In this document: positions 47,493-60,679 of the stretch, in pieces
Numbering within the stretch: the stretch's first letter is position 1
Layout of the letters: the number at the start of each line of letters is the position of its first letter
Source: Clusia tigrina
Lineage: Eukaryota > Arthropoda > Insecta > Diptera > Clusiidae
Direction: 5' to 3'
Assembly (NCBI GenBank): GCA_920105625.2
Contig: OV050030.1
Coordinates: forward strand, 78,085,400-78,149,399
Length of the DNA: 64,000 bases
Program-made: the position numbers and the translations under genes
Notes under the pieces: generated by a model
Databases searched by the model: none
Seen by the model: only the letters and a program-made list of their open reading frames with translations
What the model was told of the DNA's origin: nothing

Positions 47493-48250
47493 GTGGACTT
47501 TCAATGGCTGCTTCAAACTGTCGACCTCCAACAATACGATAACGCATTGGAACTCCTCGCCGACTTGGTATATGGGTCGGTGCGACACGAACAAACTAAG
47601 TCAATCCTTGAATTTCATCTGAGGGTGACGAAGCTGCGTCTAAGCGAATTGACTGCAACACATCCTAGGGCTAAACGCTCAATAAACTGGATTGGAGCCG
47701 CATGGAAGTGGATAGCAGGAAATCCAGATGCCACGGATTGTGACACTGTATTGCGAAGCGAGAACGATATTATCGAAACAACAACCACCAATATAAAATT
47801 AACGACGAACTCTTTGGGAAGATGAAGGAAGTATCCGACAAGGTCAACAAAATGGCAGCGAAATACAACAATATCAGTAGTGATGGCGATGAGGTCCGTT
47901 TTGAACAGAGCATACTGGACAAGATTCTCATACTAAAGGAAGCTGTAAACGAAATCGTACTCGCTTGTCAAATGGCTAAGACGGGCATCGTGAACAGCAA
48001 CCTTCTAAATGCCGAAGAAATCAATCAGATCTTGTCCGAGGTGGAAACGTTGCCGTACCAAAATATAGTGGAAGCAACAGAGTATGGCAACCCATCCATT
48101 TTCACAAATGGGTCTTCGTTATTGTACGTTCTGGCGCTACCCAAGGTAAAGAGGCAAGTCTACCATCACCTGATCATCAAAGCAACTATCAACAGTGGTA
48201 TGCAAGTTGTGGTCCCGTACAAAAGGGTACTCATCAGTCGGGAAGAAACG
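47493..48250 (+). pseudogene. env: Family B env (B1), frameshifted and 3'-truncated
   Basis: Errantivirus envelope glycoprotein, of the type related to baculovirus F proteins, which in intact members mediates membrane fusion. Visible: a furin-type cleavage site RAKR at 47667-47678, followed directly by a hydrophobic fusion-peptide-like stretch containing Trp and Gly. A one-base frame change near 47820 separates the first segment from the next (47822 onward). The gene then stops being env at 48250, where satellite sequence begins, so the membrane anchor is missing. It cannot encode a complete envelope protein. Confidence 0.8.
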
Positions 48251-48369
48251 TTATCTATAAACCATCTACACGACCATACGAACAAACCACAAAAAGTTTC
48301 ATTGAATTCGGTTTGACGGTTCATGAGTTATAAAGTCACAACGCACTTGCACCAAATTTTTATATATAT

Positions 48370-48372
<3 letters not shown>
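48251..48372. repeat. Satellite tail fused to env (junction of B1 and B2 blocks)
   Basis: The last ~122 bp of the 557-bp satellite unit (equivalent to 41221-41342), joined to env. The shared bases TTAT lie at the join. Confidence 0.9.
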
Positions 48373-48445
<73 letters not shown>

Positions 48446-48446
48446 T

Positions 48447-48514
<68 letters not shown>
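48373..48514. repeat. (TA)n microsatellite (B2)
   Basis: TA tract with the same TTTA...TTTACA interruption as 41343-41484. Confidence 0.95.
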
Positions 48515-48516
<2 letters not shown>

Positions 48517-48854
48517 TCAACGCCGAGCAATGTACCCGTTACGCAACGTAGTGCGAACTTTCGTGCATTATGCTTCCCACGATATTCGCTGACTTCGCTG
48601 ACGACTCAGGTTGCATCTGGCTACGCGATGCACGCGCATCCGATACCTGTGGGAAAATGCCGACGCAGCGGCAATAGGCTAAGTTAGATTTTAAGCTAAA
48701 TTGAATTGTAAAGTCAGTCTTTTGCAGGGAGCCGTTCTAATCGGTGAATAAATTATAACGTTTTTGAAATTAGCTTGTTTTATTTGTGAAGCCACGGACA
48801 CGTTGCGTCCGTGAAATTAATTTTTTATCAAGATCCTTATTGAGGATCTTAACT
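48515..48854 (+). repeat. Family B LTR (B2)
   Basis: 340 bp, almost identical to the B1 LTR, AGTCAA to TTAACT, with both 3' hairpins. Confidence 0.85.
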
Positions 48855-49592
48855 GGCGCCCGAGCAGGGACCAGCAACAAAATTTTGTGAAGGATAAACG
48901 CTGGTCGCGAACCCGAGTCGAGCTCCTGGAAAGGACTCATAATAAAATAAAATCAATAAAGAAAAAAATAAAATTAAAAAAAAATCAAGCTGCGAAATCG
49001 AGCCTAAAAAACCGATCCCTCCAGTTTGCTCAGAAAGAAAAAAAACCCAACAAGGGCAATAAAATTTATTTCATTTATATTTAAACTCAAGCTGCAATCG
49101 AGCCTAAAAAACCGATCCCTCCAGTTTGCGCATAACAAAATCCTAACAAGGACAGCAAAATTTTTTTTTATGAAAATCGCTTAAAAAAAATAAGCTTACC
49201 CAAAAAAAGGGACATTTTTTCAAGTAAATTCAAATAAATTTAAATAAAATGTGTGGTATAAAAACCCTCAAGAGGAAAAAAATATATCAAAAATCGATTA
49301 AAAGAAAATCATTGAAAAAAAGGGGTTTAAGTGATTGTGGTGTGAAATTTCGGTTGAAAGCATTTTTAATATTTGAGAAGAAGGCAGTGCCAGAGTGGAA
49401 AGTGGGCACAGGCCAAAACCGATACGGAGTGAACTATACGAGTGTGGACCGCGACGACAAAAAACTAACGGAAACGGAGGCTACTGTATTTGGAGAAGAA
49501 TTTAAAGGACCTGCAACTATCACCAAATGAAGATTATTTTACTGTAAGTAGAGAACTTTTGCTTATCGTAGTGATCTAATAAGAAAATATTA
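48855..49592 (+). other. Family B leader (B2)
   Basis: Same architecture as B1: primer site, duplicated ~102-bp motif, upstream 93-codon frame at 49249-49530 and GTAAGT at 49544-49549. Confidence 0.6.
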
Positions 49593-50807
49593 TGGAGGAA
49601 ATTTGACAGTGACGAATTTAACAGGTGCAGTGAATGCATTGATAGAACAGGTTAGGAATACAGAAAGGAGAATATCAGCCCTTGAAACGAGTAACCAATC
49701 GATACCACGAACCCAGTGGCGGCTGCACCTCGAGCTCCTCAGAATGAGGAAGAATTAAGGGAAATGTCAAGACTGCCTGATTGCGTAAAGGAACTTCGCC
49801 CGTTCGAGGGAAATCCAGCGCAGTATATTTCGTGGGTGCACAGTGTAGAGGCAATCCTTAAGGATTACGAAATAGTGAAGACAAAACTCATTTACAGGGC
49901 AATCCTGCAAAATATTCGGGACAAGATTAGGGGTGGTGCAGATTCTGCCTTGATTTCTTATAACATTTTTGATGATGACTGGCAAACTATAAAAAAGTGT
50001 CTGTCCTTGCACTATGCGGACAAAAGAGAAATCCGTACTTTGGAATACCAACTCGGCCAGCTGTCTCAGAGGGGCATGAAATTAGACTCATTCTATGCTT
50101 TAGTTAACCACCAACTATCTTTGATTATAAACAAAGTTAAAACCGAATCCTACTCTCAGGAAACGGTCACTGCCCTAGTAGAGGCATATAGGAATAGGGC
50201 ATTGGACGTATTTGTCCGTGGTGACCTTTCTAGGTTGATCTCCATTCAGAGGCCACAAACCTTACCAGAAGCGTATACGTCCTGCCTCGACACACAGAAC
50301 CTAAATGTGCGACGTCACTTCATTCACCGTGTTGGGATTCCCAACACAATAACTATTCCGGTGAACCAAATGGGTAAAACCGAAAACAGACAAAATCTAC
50401 CTCCGAGGAGATTTTCCTCCAATACATATCCCCAAGCTTCAAATAGAAGGCCTTTCGATGGCAGAACGGGTGGCAATGTGCCTCCTAGGCTGACAGCTCC
50501 GAGACCACCCGTAAAAATGGATGTCGATCGATCGGCTCAGAGTAGGGACGTCAATTATTCAAATAGACCCCAAGGCTTCCAGCCCTTTAAGAGGAAGGGA
50601 TTTTCAATGAACGTGCCAATGAAACAACAACGCATGTTTTACATGGTGCCAGCCGAAGATATTCCCGAAACTGAGTCCGAGGCTATAGTTAATGAAGATA
50701 ATGCGCCTCCAACCGACTCAAATGACATCCCAAGTACTTCAACCGAACAAATGTCAGACGAAGTAAATTTTACAATGGGAGCCTCCTTTCAGGCATACCA
50801 TGTATAG
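49593..50807 (+). pseudogene. gag: Family B gag (B2)
   Basis: Main frame 49716-50807, 363 codons, differing from B1 by a few substitutions. Shares the two N-terminal frame breaks. Confidence 0.75.
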
Positions 50808-50822
50808 AATACACCGCATTAG

Positions 50823-52904
50823 AAAATAAAAAAACCGCAATTTCTCGGCGACACAGGCGACAATAAGAACTACATTAGTCCTAGCGTCGCCGAGAAAACC
50901 GTTAAAGTAGAAAAACCTTTTTTCGTAAATTCCGCTGGTGGAAAATTAAAAATTACAGAAAACCTATCCGGAAAATTTTTTGAATTCGCATATAGGGATG
51001 TGGAAACCACATTTTTTGTCCTTCCAGGCTTAGAATCTTTTGATGGCGTAACAGGGGACGACACGCTTCGTGAGGTTAAAGCAGTTCTCGAGAGAGAGCT
51101 TAACATCCTCATATTAAAACCCAATGTAGTGATACCCCTAAAACAAAAAACCACGCAGGAAGTTAATCTAGTAAAAGTTTCATGTCAAAAAATTTCAAGG
51201 GCCACTGAGCAAAAATTAAAACACTTGATTTCAAGATATAGCGATTTGTTTGGTCTTCTTGTTCCAAATTCTATTGTGGAAACAAGTGTTCGTGCAGAAA
51301 TAAAAACGACTACTAGTGAGCCTATTTATACAAAAAGCTATCCCAATCCAGCTTGCATGCGGGAAGAAGTGGGTAGACAAGTAGAAGAGCTTCTCCGAGA
51401 AAATGTCATTCGTCCGTCCAAAAGTCCGTATAACTCTCCCATTTGGGTAGTTCCCAAAAAACCCAAACCAAACGGAGTAAAACAGTACAGGATGGTCATT
51501 GATTTCAAGCGACTTAACGCAGTCACTACTCCAGACACGTATCCAATCCCTGATATCAACAGCACAATAGCTAGCCTTGGTGAGGCAAAAGTCTTCACGA
51601 CTATAGACTTAACGTCTGGTTTCCACCAAATTCTAATGAAAGGGAAGGACATTGCAAAAACTGCATTTTCAACCATGAATGGTAAATATGAATTTTTAAG
51701 ACTCCCTTTTGGCCTAAGGAATGCGCCAGCAATATTCCAGAGAATGATTGACGATGTCCTAAAGGAGTACATAGCCAAAATATGTTATGTCTATATCGAC
51801 GACATAATAATTTTTAGCAAAAACGAAGAAGAACACCTACGCGACGTTGAAATAATATTCTCAACACTTTTATCTTCAGGCCTTAAAGTAAATTTGGAAA
51901 AAACTCAATTCTTAAAAAATAGCGTCGAATTTCTCGGATACTTAATCACGCCAAAAGGCATTCTTCCTGATCCAAAAAAGGTTTCTGCGATACAAAAAAT
52001 GATCCCTCCTACAAATGTGAAAGAACTCAAGAGTTTTCTAGGTCTCACGTCCTACTACAGGAAATTTATACGCGATTGCGCAAAAACCACTCACGCATCT
52101 CACTCGCGGTGAACACGCACATGTCCGAGCGAATCAATCTAGAAAAGTTCCGATCGCTTTAGATCAAGATGGCCTAGAAGCCTTTGAAACCCTAAAAGAA
52201 GTTCTGACGTCCTCAGAAATCTTAGCCTTCCCTAATTTTGAAAAGCCATTTAATCTCACTTCCGACGCTTCCAATTATGCTATTGGAGCGGTATTGTCCC
52301 AGGAAATCAATGGAATGGATAGGCCGATTGCCTATATTTCTAGAAGCCTTAGTCGCGCCGAAGAAAACTACGCCACAAATGAAGAAGAAATGTTGGCGAT
52401 AGTGTGGGCGTTCGACAATCTGCGGAATTAGCTGTATGGTGCTAAAAATATAAGGATTTTCACCGACCACCAACCTTTGACCTTTGTGCTTAGTAATAGG
52501 AATTACAACGCAAAGCTCAAGAGGTGGAAAAGCCGAATAGAGGAGTATAACCACGAGTTGATTTATAAACCTGGTAAATCAAACTTAGTGGCAGATGCTC
52601 TCTCACGCCTACTTACAGAAGTGAACGCGCTAGAAACATCGAATGAGCCAGATGAACCTAGTGAATATGAAAGTTTAGCAACGATGCACAGCGCAGAACA
52701 AGACAATTCCGATTTAATACCGCATGTTGAAGCACCAATAAATGATTTTAGAAACCAAATTATTATCCGAACAGGACGTGAGCTTATGTGCGTTGAGGAG
52801 CCCCATCCGAATTATAAAAGACATTACGTCTCTCTTGAAAAAATCAACGAGAGCAATCTTACTCAAATTTTAAAAGAAAAATTAAATCTACGGCTAAGAC
52901 GGGC
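50823..52904 (+). pseudogene. pol: Family B pol (B2), integrase deleted
   Basis: Protease and RT (YIDD intact near 51792) are open to 52112, where an 11-bp deletion near 52080 shifts the frame. RNase H continues in another frame and contains a private TAG near 52429. At about 52892 pol is fused to env by the ~2.1-kb deletion also present in B3, removing the integrase entirely. It is the most damaged of the four B copies. Confidence 0.88.
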
Positions 52905-53168
52905 ATCGTGAACAGCAACCTTCTAAATGCCGAAGAAATCAATCAGATCTTGTCCGAGGTGGAAACGTTGCCGTACCAAAATATAGTGGAAGCAACAGAG
53001 TATGGCAAACCATCCATTTTCACAAATGGGTCTTCGTTATTGTACGTTCTGGCGCTACCCAAGGTAAAGAGGCAAGTCTACCATCACCTGATCATCAAAG
53101 CAACTATCAACAGTGGTATGCAAGTTGTGGTCCCGTACAAAAGGGTACTCATCAGTCGGGAAGAAACG
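52893..53168 (+). pseudogene. env: Family B env fragment (B2)
   Basis: Only the ~90-codon middle part of env (equivalent to 47973-48250) remains, between the internal deletion and the satellite junction. The cleavage site and fusion region are gone. Confidence 0.8.
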
Positions 53169-53785
<617 letters not shown>

Positions 53786-54524
53786 GGCGCCCGAGCAGGG
53801 ACCAGCACCAAAATTTTGTGAAGGATAAACGCTGGTCGCGAACCCGAGTCGAGCTCCTGGAAAGGACTCATAATAAAATAAAATCAATAAAGAAAAAAAT
53901 AAAATAAAAAAAAAATCAAGCTGCGAAATCGAGCCTAAAAAACCGATCCCTCCAGTTTGCTCAGAAAGAAAAAAAACCCAACAAGGGCAATAAAATTTAT
54001 TTCATTTATATTTAAACTCAAGCTGCAATCGAGCCTAAAAAACCGATCCCTCCAGTTTGCGCATAACAAAATCCTAACAAGGACAGTAAAAATTTTTTTT
54101 TATGAAAATCGCTTAAAAAAATAAGCTTACCCAAAAAAAGGGACATTTTTTCAAGTAAATTCAAATAAATTTAAATAAAATGTGTGGTATAAAAACCCTC
54201 AAGAGGAAAAAAATATATCAAAAATCGATTAAAAGAAAATCATTGAAAAAAAAGGGGTTTAAGTGATTGTGGTGTGAAATTTCGGTTGAAAGCATTTTTA
54301 ATATTTGAGAAGAAGGCAGTGCCAGAGTGGAAAGTGGGCACAGGCCAAAACCGATACGGAGTGAACTATACGAGTGTGGACCGCGACGACAAAAAACTAA
54401 CGGAAACGGAGGCTACTGTATTTGGAGAAGAATTTAAAGGACCTGCAACTATCACCAAATGAAGATTATTTTACTGTAAGTAGAGAACTTTTGCTTATCG
54501 TAGTGATCTAATAAGAAAATATTA
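53786..54524 (+). other. Family B leader (B3)
   Basis: As in B1. An extra A in the A-run near 54248 breaks the upstream frame, leaving 54274-54462. GTAAGT at 54476-54481. Confidence 0.6.
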
Positions 54525-55727
54525 TGGAGGAAATTTGACAGTGACGAATTTAACAGGTGCAGTGAATGCATTGATAGAACAGGTTAGGAATACAGAAAGG
54601 AGAATATCAGCCCTTGAAACGAGTAACCAATCGATACCACGAACCCAGTGGCGGCTGCACCTCGAGCTCCTCAGAATGAGGAAGAATTAAGGGAAATGTC
54701 AAGACTGCCTGATTGCGTAAAGGAACTTCGCCCGTTCGAGGGAAATCCAGCGCAGTATATTTCGTGGGTGCACAGTGTAGAGGCAATCCTTAAGGATTAC
54801 GAAATAGTGAAGACAAAACTCATTTACAGGGCAATCCTGCAAAATATTCGGGACAAGATTAGGGGTGGTGCAGATTCTGCCTTGATTTCTTATAACATTT
54901 TTGATGATGACTGGCAAACTATAAAAAAGTGTCTGTCCTTGCACTATGCGGACAAAAGAGACATCTGTACTTTGGAATACCAACTCGGCCAGCTGTCTCA
55001 GAGGGGCATGAAATTAGACTCATTCTATGCTTTAGTTAACCACCAACTATCTTTGATTATAAACAAAGTTAAAACCGAATCCTACTCTCAGGAAACGGTC
55101 ACTGCCCTAGTAGAGGCATATAGGAATAGGGCATTGGACGTATTTGTCCGTGGTGACCTTTCTAGGTTGATCTCCATTCAGAGGCCACAAACCTTACCAG
55201 AAGCGTATACGTCCTGCCTCGACACACAGAACCTAAATGTGCGACGTCACTTCATTCACCCTGTTGGGATTCCCAACACAATAACTATTCCGGTGAACCA
55301 AATGGGTAAAACCGAAAACAGACAAAATCTACCTCCGAGGAGATTTTCCTCCAATACATATCCCCAAGCTTCAAATAGAAGGCCTTTCGATGGCAGAACG
55401 GGTGGCAATGTGCCTCCTAGGCTGACAGCTCCGAGACCACCCGTAAAAATGGATGTCGATCGATCGGCTCAGAGTAGGGACGTCAATTATTCAAATAGAC
55501 CCCAAGGCTTCCAGCCCTTTAAGAGGAAGGGATTTTCAATGAAACAACAACGCATGTTTTACATGGTGCCAGCCGAAGATATTCCCGAAACTGAGTCCGA
55601 GGCTATAGTTAATGAAGATAATGCGCCTCCAACCGACTCAAATGACATCCCAAGTACTTCAACCGAACAAATGTCAGACGAAGTAAATTTTACAATGGGA
55701 GCCTCCTTTCAGGCATACCATGTATAG
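54525..55727 (+). pseudogene. gag: Family B gag (B3)
   Basis: Main frame 54648-55727, 359 codons. It lacks 12 bases near 55543 between two CAATGAA direct repeats, an in-frame slippage deletion unique to this copy. N-terminal frame breaks as in the other copies. Confidence 0.75.
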
Positions 55728-55742
55728 AATACACCGCATTAG

Positions 55743-57839
55743 AAAATAAAAAAACCGCAATTTCTCGGCGACACAGGCGACAATAAGAACTACATTAGTC
55801 CTAGCGTCGCCGAGAAAACCGTTAAAGTAGAAAAACCTTTTTTCGTAAATTCCGCTGGTGGAAAATTAAAAATTACAGAAAACCTATCCGGAAAATTTTT
55901 TGAATTCGCATATAGGGATGTGGAAACCACATTTTTTGTCCTTCCAGGCTTAGAATCTTTTGATGGCGTAACAGGGGACGACACGCTTCGTGAGGTTAAA
56001 GCAGTTCTCGAGAGAGAGCTTAACATCCTCATATTAAAACCCAATGTAGTGATACCCCTAAAACAAAAAACCACGCAGGAAGTTAATCTAGTAAAAGTTT
56101 CATGTCAAAAAATTTCAAGGGCCACTGAGCAAAAATTAAAACACTTGATTTCAAGATATAGCGATTTGTTTGGTCTTCTTGTTCCAAATTCTATTGTGGA
56201 AACAAGTGTTCGTGCAGAAATAAAAACGACTACTAGTGAGCCTATTTATACAAAAAGCTATCCCAATCCAGCTTGCATGCGGGAAGAAGTGGGTAGACAA
56301 GTAGAAGAGCTTCTCCGAGAAAATGTCATTCGTCCGTCCAAAAGTCCGTATAACTCTCCCATTTGGGTAGTTCCCAAAAAACCCAAACCAAACGGAGTAA
56401 AACAGTACAGGATGGTCATTGATTTCAAGCGACTTAACGCAGTCACTACTCCAGACACGTATCCAATCCCTGATATCAACAGCACAATAGCTAGCCTTGG
56501 TGAGGCAAAAGTCTTCACGACTATAGACTTAACGTCTGGTTTCCACCAAATTCTAATGAAAGGGAAGGACATTGCAAAAACTGCATTTTCAACCATGAAT
56601 GGTAAATATGAATTTTTAAGACTCCCTTTTGGCCTAAGGAACGCGCCAGCAATATTCCAGAGAATGATTGACGATGTCCTAAAGGAGTACATAGCCAAAA
56701 TATGTTATGTCTATATCGACGACATAATAATTTTTAGCAAAAACGAAGAAGAACACCTACGCGACGTTGAAATAATATTCTCAACACTTTTATCTTCAGG
56801 CCTTAAAGTAAATTTGGAAAAAACTCAATTCTTAAAAAATAGCGTCGAATTTCTCGGATACTTAATCACGCCAAAAGGCATTCTTCCTGATCCAAAAAAA
56901 GTTTCTGCGATACAAAAAATGATCCCTCCTACAAATGTGAAAGAACTCAAGAGTTTTCTAGGTCTCACGTCCTACTACAGGAAATTTATACGCGATTACG
57001 CAAAAATAGCCAAACCACTCACGCATCTCACTCGCGGTGAACACGCACATGTCCGAGCGAATCAATCTAGAAAAATTCCGATCGCTTTAGATCAAGATGG
57101 CCTAGAAGCCTTTGAAACCCTAAAAGAAGTTCTGACGTCCTCAGAAATCTTAGCCTTCCCTAATTTTGAAAAGCCATTTAATCTCACTTCCGACGCTTCC
57201 AATTATGCTATTGGAGCGGTATTGTCCCAGGAAATCAATGGAATGGATAGGCCGATTGCCTATATTTCTAGAAGCCTTAGTCGCGCCGAAGAAAACTACG
57301 CCACAAATGAAGAAGAAATGTTGGCGATAGTGTGGGCGTTCGACAATCTGCGGAATTATCTGTATGGTGCTAAAAATATAAGGATTTTCACCGACCACCA
57401 ACCTTTGACCTTTGTGCTTAGTAATAGGAATTACAACGCAAAGCTCAAGAGGTGGAAAAGCCGAATAGAGGAGTATAACCACGAGTTGATTTATAAACCT
57501 GGTAAATCAAACTTAGTGGCAGATGCTCTCTCACGCCTACTTACAGAAGTGAACGCGCTAGAAACATCGAATGAGCCAGATGAACCTAGTGAATATGAAA
57601 GTTTAGCAACGATGCACAGCGCAGAACAAGACAATTCCGATTTAATACCGCATGTTGAAGCACCAATAAATGATTTTAGAAACCAAATTATTATCCGAAC
57701 AGGACGTGAGCTTATGTGCGTTGAGGAGCCCCATCCGAATTATAAAAGACATTACGTCTCTCTTGAAAAAATCAACGAGAGCAATCTTACTCAAATTTTA
57801 AAAGAAAAATTAAATCTATGGCTAAGACGGGCATCGTGA
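55743..57839 (+). pseudogene. pol: Family B pol (B3), integrase deleted
   Basis: Protease, RT (YIDD near 56712) and RNase H are all open, 698 sense codons. At about 57818 the same ~2.1-kb deletion as in B2 removes integrase and the start of env. The frame ends a few codons later at 57839. Could in principle encode protease-RT-RNase H but no integrase. Confidence 0.88.
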
Positions 57840-58096
57840 ACAGCAACCTTCTAAATGCCGAAGAAATCAATCAGATCTTGTCCGAGGTGGAAACGTTGCC
57901 GTACCAAAATATAGTGGAAGCAACAGAGTATGGCAAACCATCCATTTTCACAAATGGGTCTTCGTTATTGTACGTTCTGGCGCTACCCAAGGTAAAGAGG
58001 CAAGTCTACCATCACCTGATCATCAAAGCAACTATCAACAGTGGTATGCAAGTTGTGGTCCCGTACAAAAGGGTACTCATCAGTCGGGAAGAAACG
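57818..58096 (+). pseudogene. env: Family B env fragment (B3)
   Basis: Same remnant as in B2. The chance ATG at 57818 created by the deletion opens a frame (57818-58162) that runs through env into satellite. Confidence 0.75.
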
Positions 58097-58215
58097 TTAT
58101 CTATAAACCATCTACACGACCATACGAACAAACCACAAAAAGTTTCATTGAATTCGGTTTGACGGTTCATGAGTTATAAAGTCACAACGCACTTGCACCA
58201 ATTTTTTATATATAT

Positions 58216-58287
<72 letters not shown>

Positions 58288-58291
58288 TTAC

Positions 58292-58370
<79 letters not shown>
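58097..58370. repeat. Satellite tail plus (TA)n (B4 block)
   Basis: Satellite tail at 58097-58218, then a TA tract with the shared interruption and one extra TACATA. Confidence 0.9.
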
Positions 58371-58372
<2 letters not shown>

Positions 58373-58710
58373 TCAACGCCGAGCAATGTACCCGTTACGC
58401 AACGTAGTGCGAACTTTCGTGCATTATGCTTCCCACGATATTCGCTGACTTCGCTGACGACTCAGGTTGCATCTGGCTACGCGATGCACGCGCATCCGAT
58501 ACCTGTGGGAAAATGCCGACGCAGCGGCAATAGGCTAAGTTAGATTTTAAGCTAAATTGAATTGTAAAGTCAGTCTTTTGCAGGGAGCCGTTCTAATCGG
58601 TGAATAAATTATAACGTTTTTGAAATTAGCTTGTTTTATTTGTGAAGCCACGGACACGTTGCGTCCGTGAAATTAATTTTTTATCAAGATCCTTATTGAG
58701 GATCTTAACT
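58371..58710 (+). repeat. Family B LTR (B4)
   Basis: 340 bp, AGTCAA to TTAACT, with both hairpins. Confidence 0.85.
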
Positions 58711-59449
58711 GGCGCCCGAGCAGGGACCAGCACCAAAATTTTGTGAAGGATAAACGCTGGTCGCGAACCCGAGTCGAGCTCCTGGAAAGGACTCATAATA
58801 AAATAAAATCAATAAAGAAAAAAATAAAATTAAAAAAAAATCAAGCTGCGAAATCGAGCCTAAAAAACCGATCCCTCCAGTTTGCTCAGAAAGAAAAAAA
58901 ACCCAACAAGGGCAATAAAATTTATTTCATTTATATTTAAACTCAAGCTGCAATCGAGCCTAAAAAACCGATCCCTCCAGTTTGCGCATAACAAAATCCT
59001 AACAAGGACAGTAAAAATTTTTTTTTATGAAAATCGCTTAAAAAAAATAAGCTTACCCAAAAAAAGGGACATTTTTTCAAGTAAATTCAAATAAATTTAA
59101 ATAAAATGTGTGGTATAAAAACCCTCAAGAGGAAAAAAATATATCAAAAATCGATTAAAAGAAAATCATTGAAAAAAAGGGGTTTAAGTGATTGTGGTGT
59201 GAAATTTCGGTTGAAAGCATTTTTAATATTTGAGAAGAAGGCAGTGCCAGAGTGGAAAGTGGGCACAGGCCAAAACCGATACGGAGTGAACTATACGAGT
59301 GTGGACCGCGACGACAAAAAACTAACGGAAACGGAGGCTACTGTATTTGGAGAAGAATTTAAAGGACCTGCAACTATCACCAAATGAAGATTATTTTACT
59401 GTAAGTAGAGAACTTTTGCTTATCGTAGTGATCTAATAAGAAAATATTA
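58711..59449 (+). other. Family B leader (B4)
   Basis: Same architecture as B1, with the upstream frame at 59106-59387 and GTAAGT at 59401-59406. Confidence 0.6.
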
Positions 59450-60664
59450 TGGAGGAAATTTGACAGTGACGAATTTAACAGGTGCAGTGAATGCATTGAT
59501 AGAACAGGTTAGGAATACAGAAAGGAGAATATCAGCCCTTGAAACGAGTAACCAATCGATACCACGAACCCAGTGGCGGCTGCACCTCGAGCTCCTCAGA
59601 ATGAGGAAGAATTAAGGGAAATGTCAAGACTGCCTGATTGCGTAAAGGAACTTCGCCCGTTCGAGGGAAATCCAGCGCAGTATATTTCGTGGGTGCACAG
59701 TGTAGAGGCAATCCTTAAGGATTACGAAATAGTGAAGACAAAACTCATTTACAGGGCAATCCTGCAAAATATTCGGGACAAGATTAGGGGTGGTGCAGAT
59801 TCTGCCTTGATTTCTTATAACATTTTTGATGATGACTGGCAAACTATAAAAAAGTGTCTGTCCTTGCACTATGCGGACAAAAGAGACATCCGTACTTTGG
59901 AATACCAACTCGGCCAGCTGTCTCAGAGGGGCATGAAATTAGACTCATTCTATGCTTTAGTTAACCACCAACTATCTTTGATTATAAACAAAGTTAAAAC
60001 CGAATCCTACTCTCAGGAAACGGTCACTGCCCTAGTAGAGGCATATAGGAATAGGGCATTGGACGTATTTGTCCGTGGTGACCTTTCTAGGTTGATCTCC
60101 ATTCAGAGGCCACAAACCTTACCAGAAGCGTATACGTCCTGCCTCGACACACAGAACCTAAATGTGCGACGTCACTTCATTCACCCTGTTGGGATTCCCA
60201 ACACAATAACTATTCCGGTGAACCAAATGGGTAAAACCGAAAACAGACAAAATCTACCTCCGAGGAGATTTTCCTCCAATACATATCCCCAAGCTTCAAA
60301 TAGAAGGCCTTTCGATGGCAGAACGGGTGGCAATGTGCCTCCTAGGCTGACAGCTCCGAGACCACCCGTAAAAATGGATGTCGATCGATCGGCTCAGAGT
60401 AGGGACGTCAATTATTCAAATAGACCCCAAGGCTTCCAGCCCTTTAAGAGGAAGGGATTTTCAATGAACGTGCCAATGAAACAACAACGCATGTTTTACA
60501 TGGTGCCAGCCGAAGATATTCCCGAAACTGAGTCCGAGGCTATAGTTAATGAAGATAATGCGCCTCCAACCGACTCAAATGACATCCCAAGTACTTCAAC
60601 CGAACAAATGTCAGACGAAGTAAATTTTACAATGGGAGCCTCCTTTCAGGCATACCATGTATAG
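59450..60664 (+). pseudogene. gag: Family B gag (B4)
   Basis: Main frame 59573-60664, 363 codons, nearly identical to B1. Shares the N-terminal frame breaks. Confidence 0.75.
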
Positions 60665-60679
60665 AATACACCGCATTAG

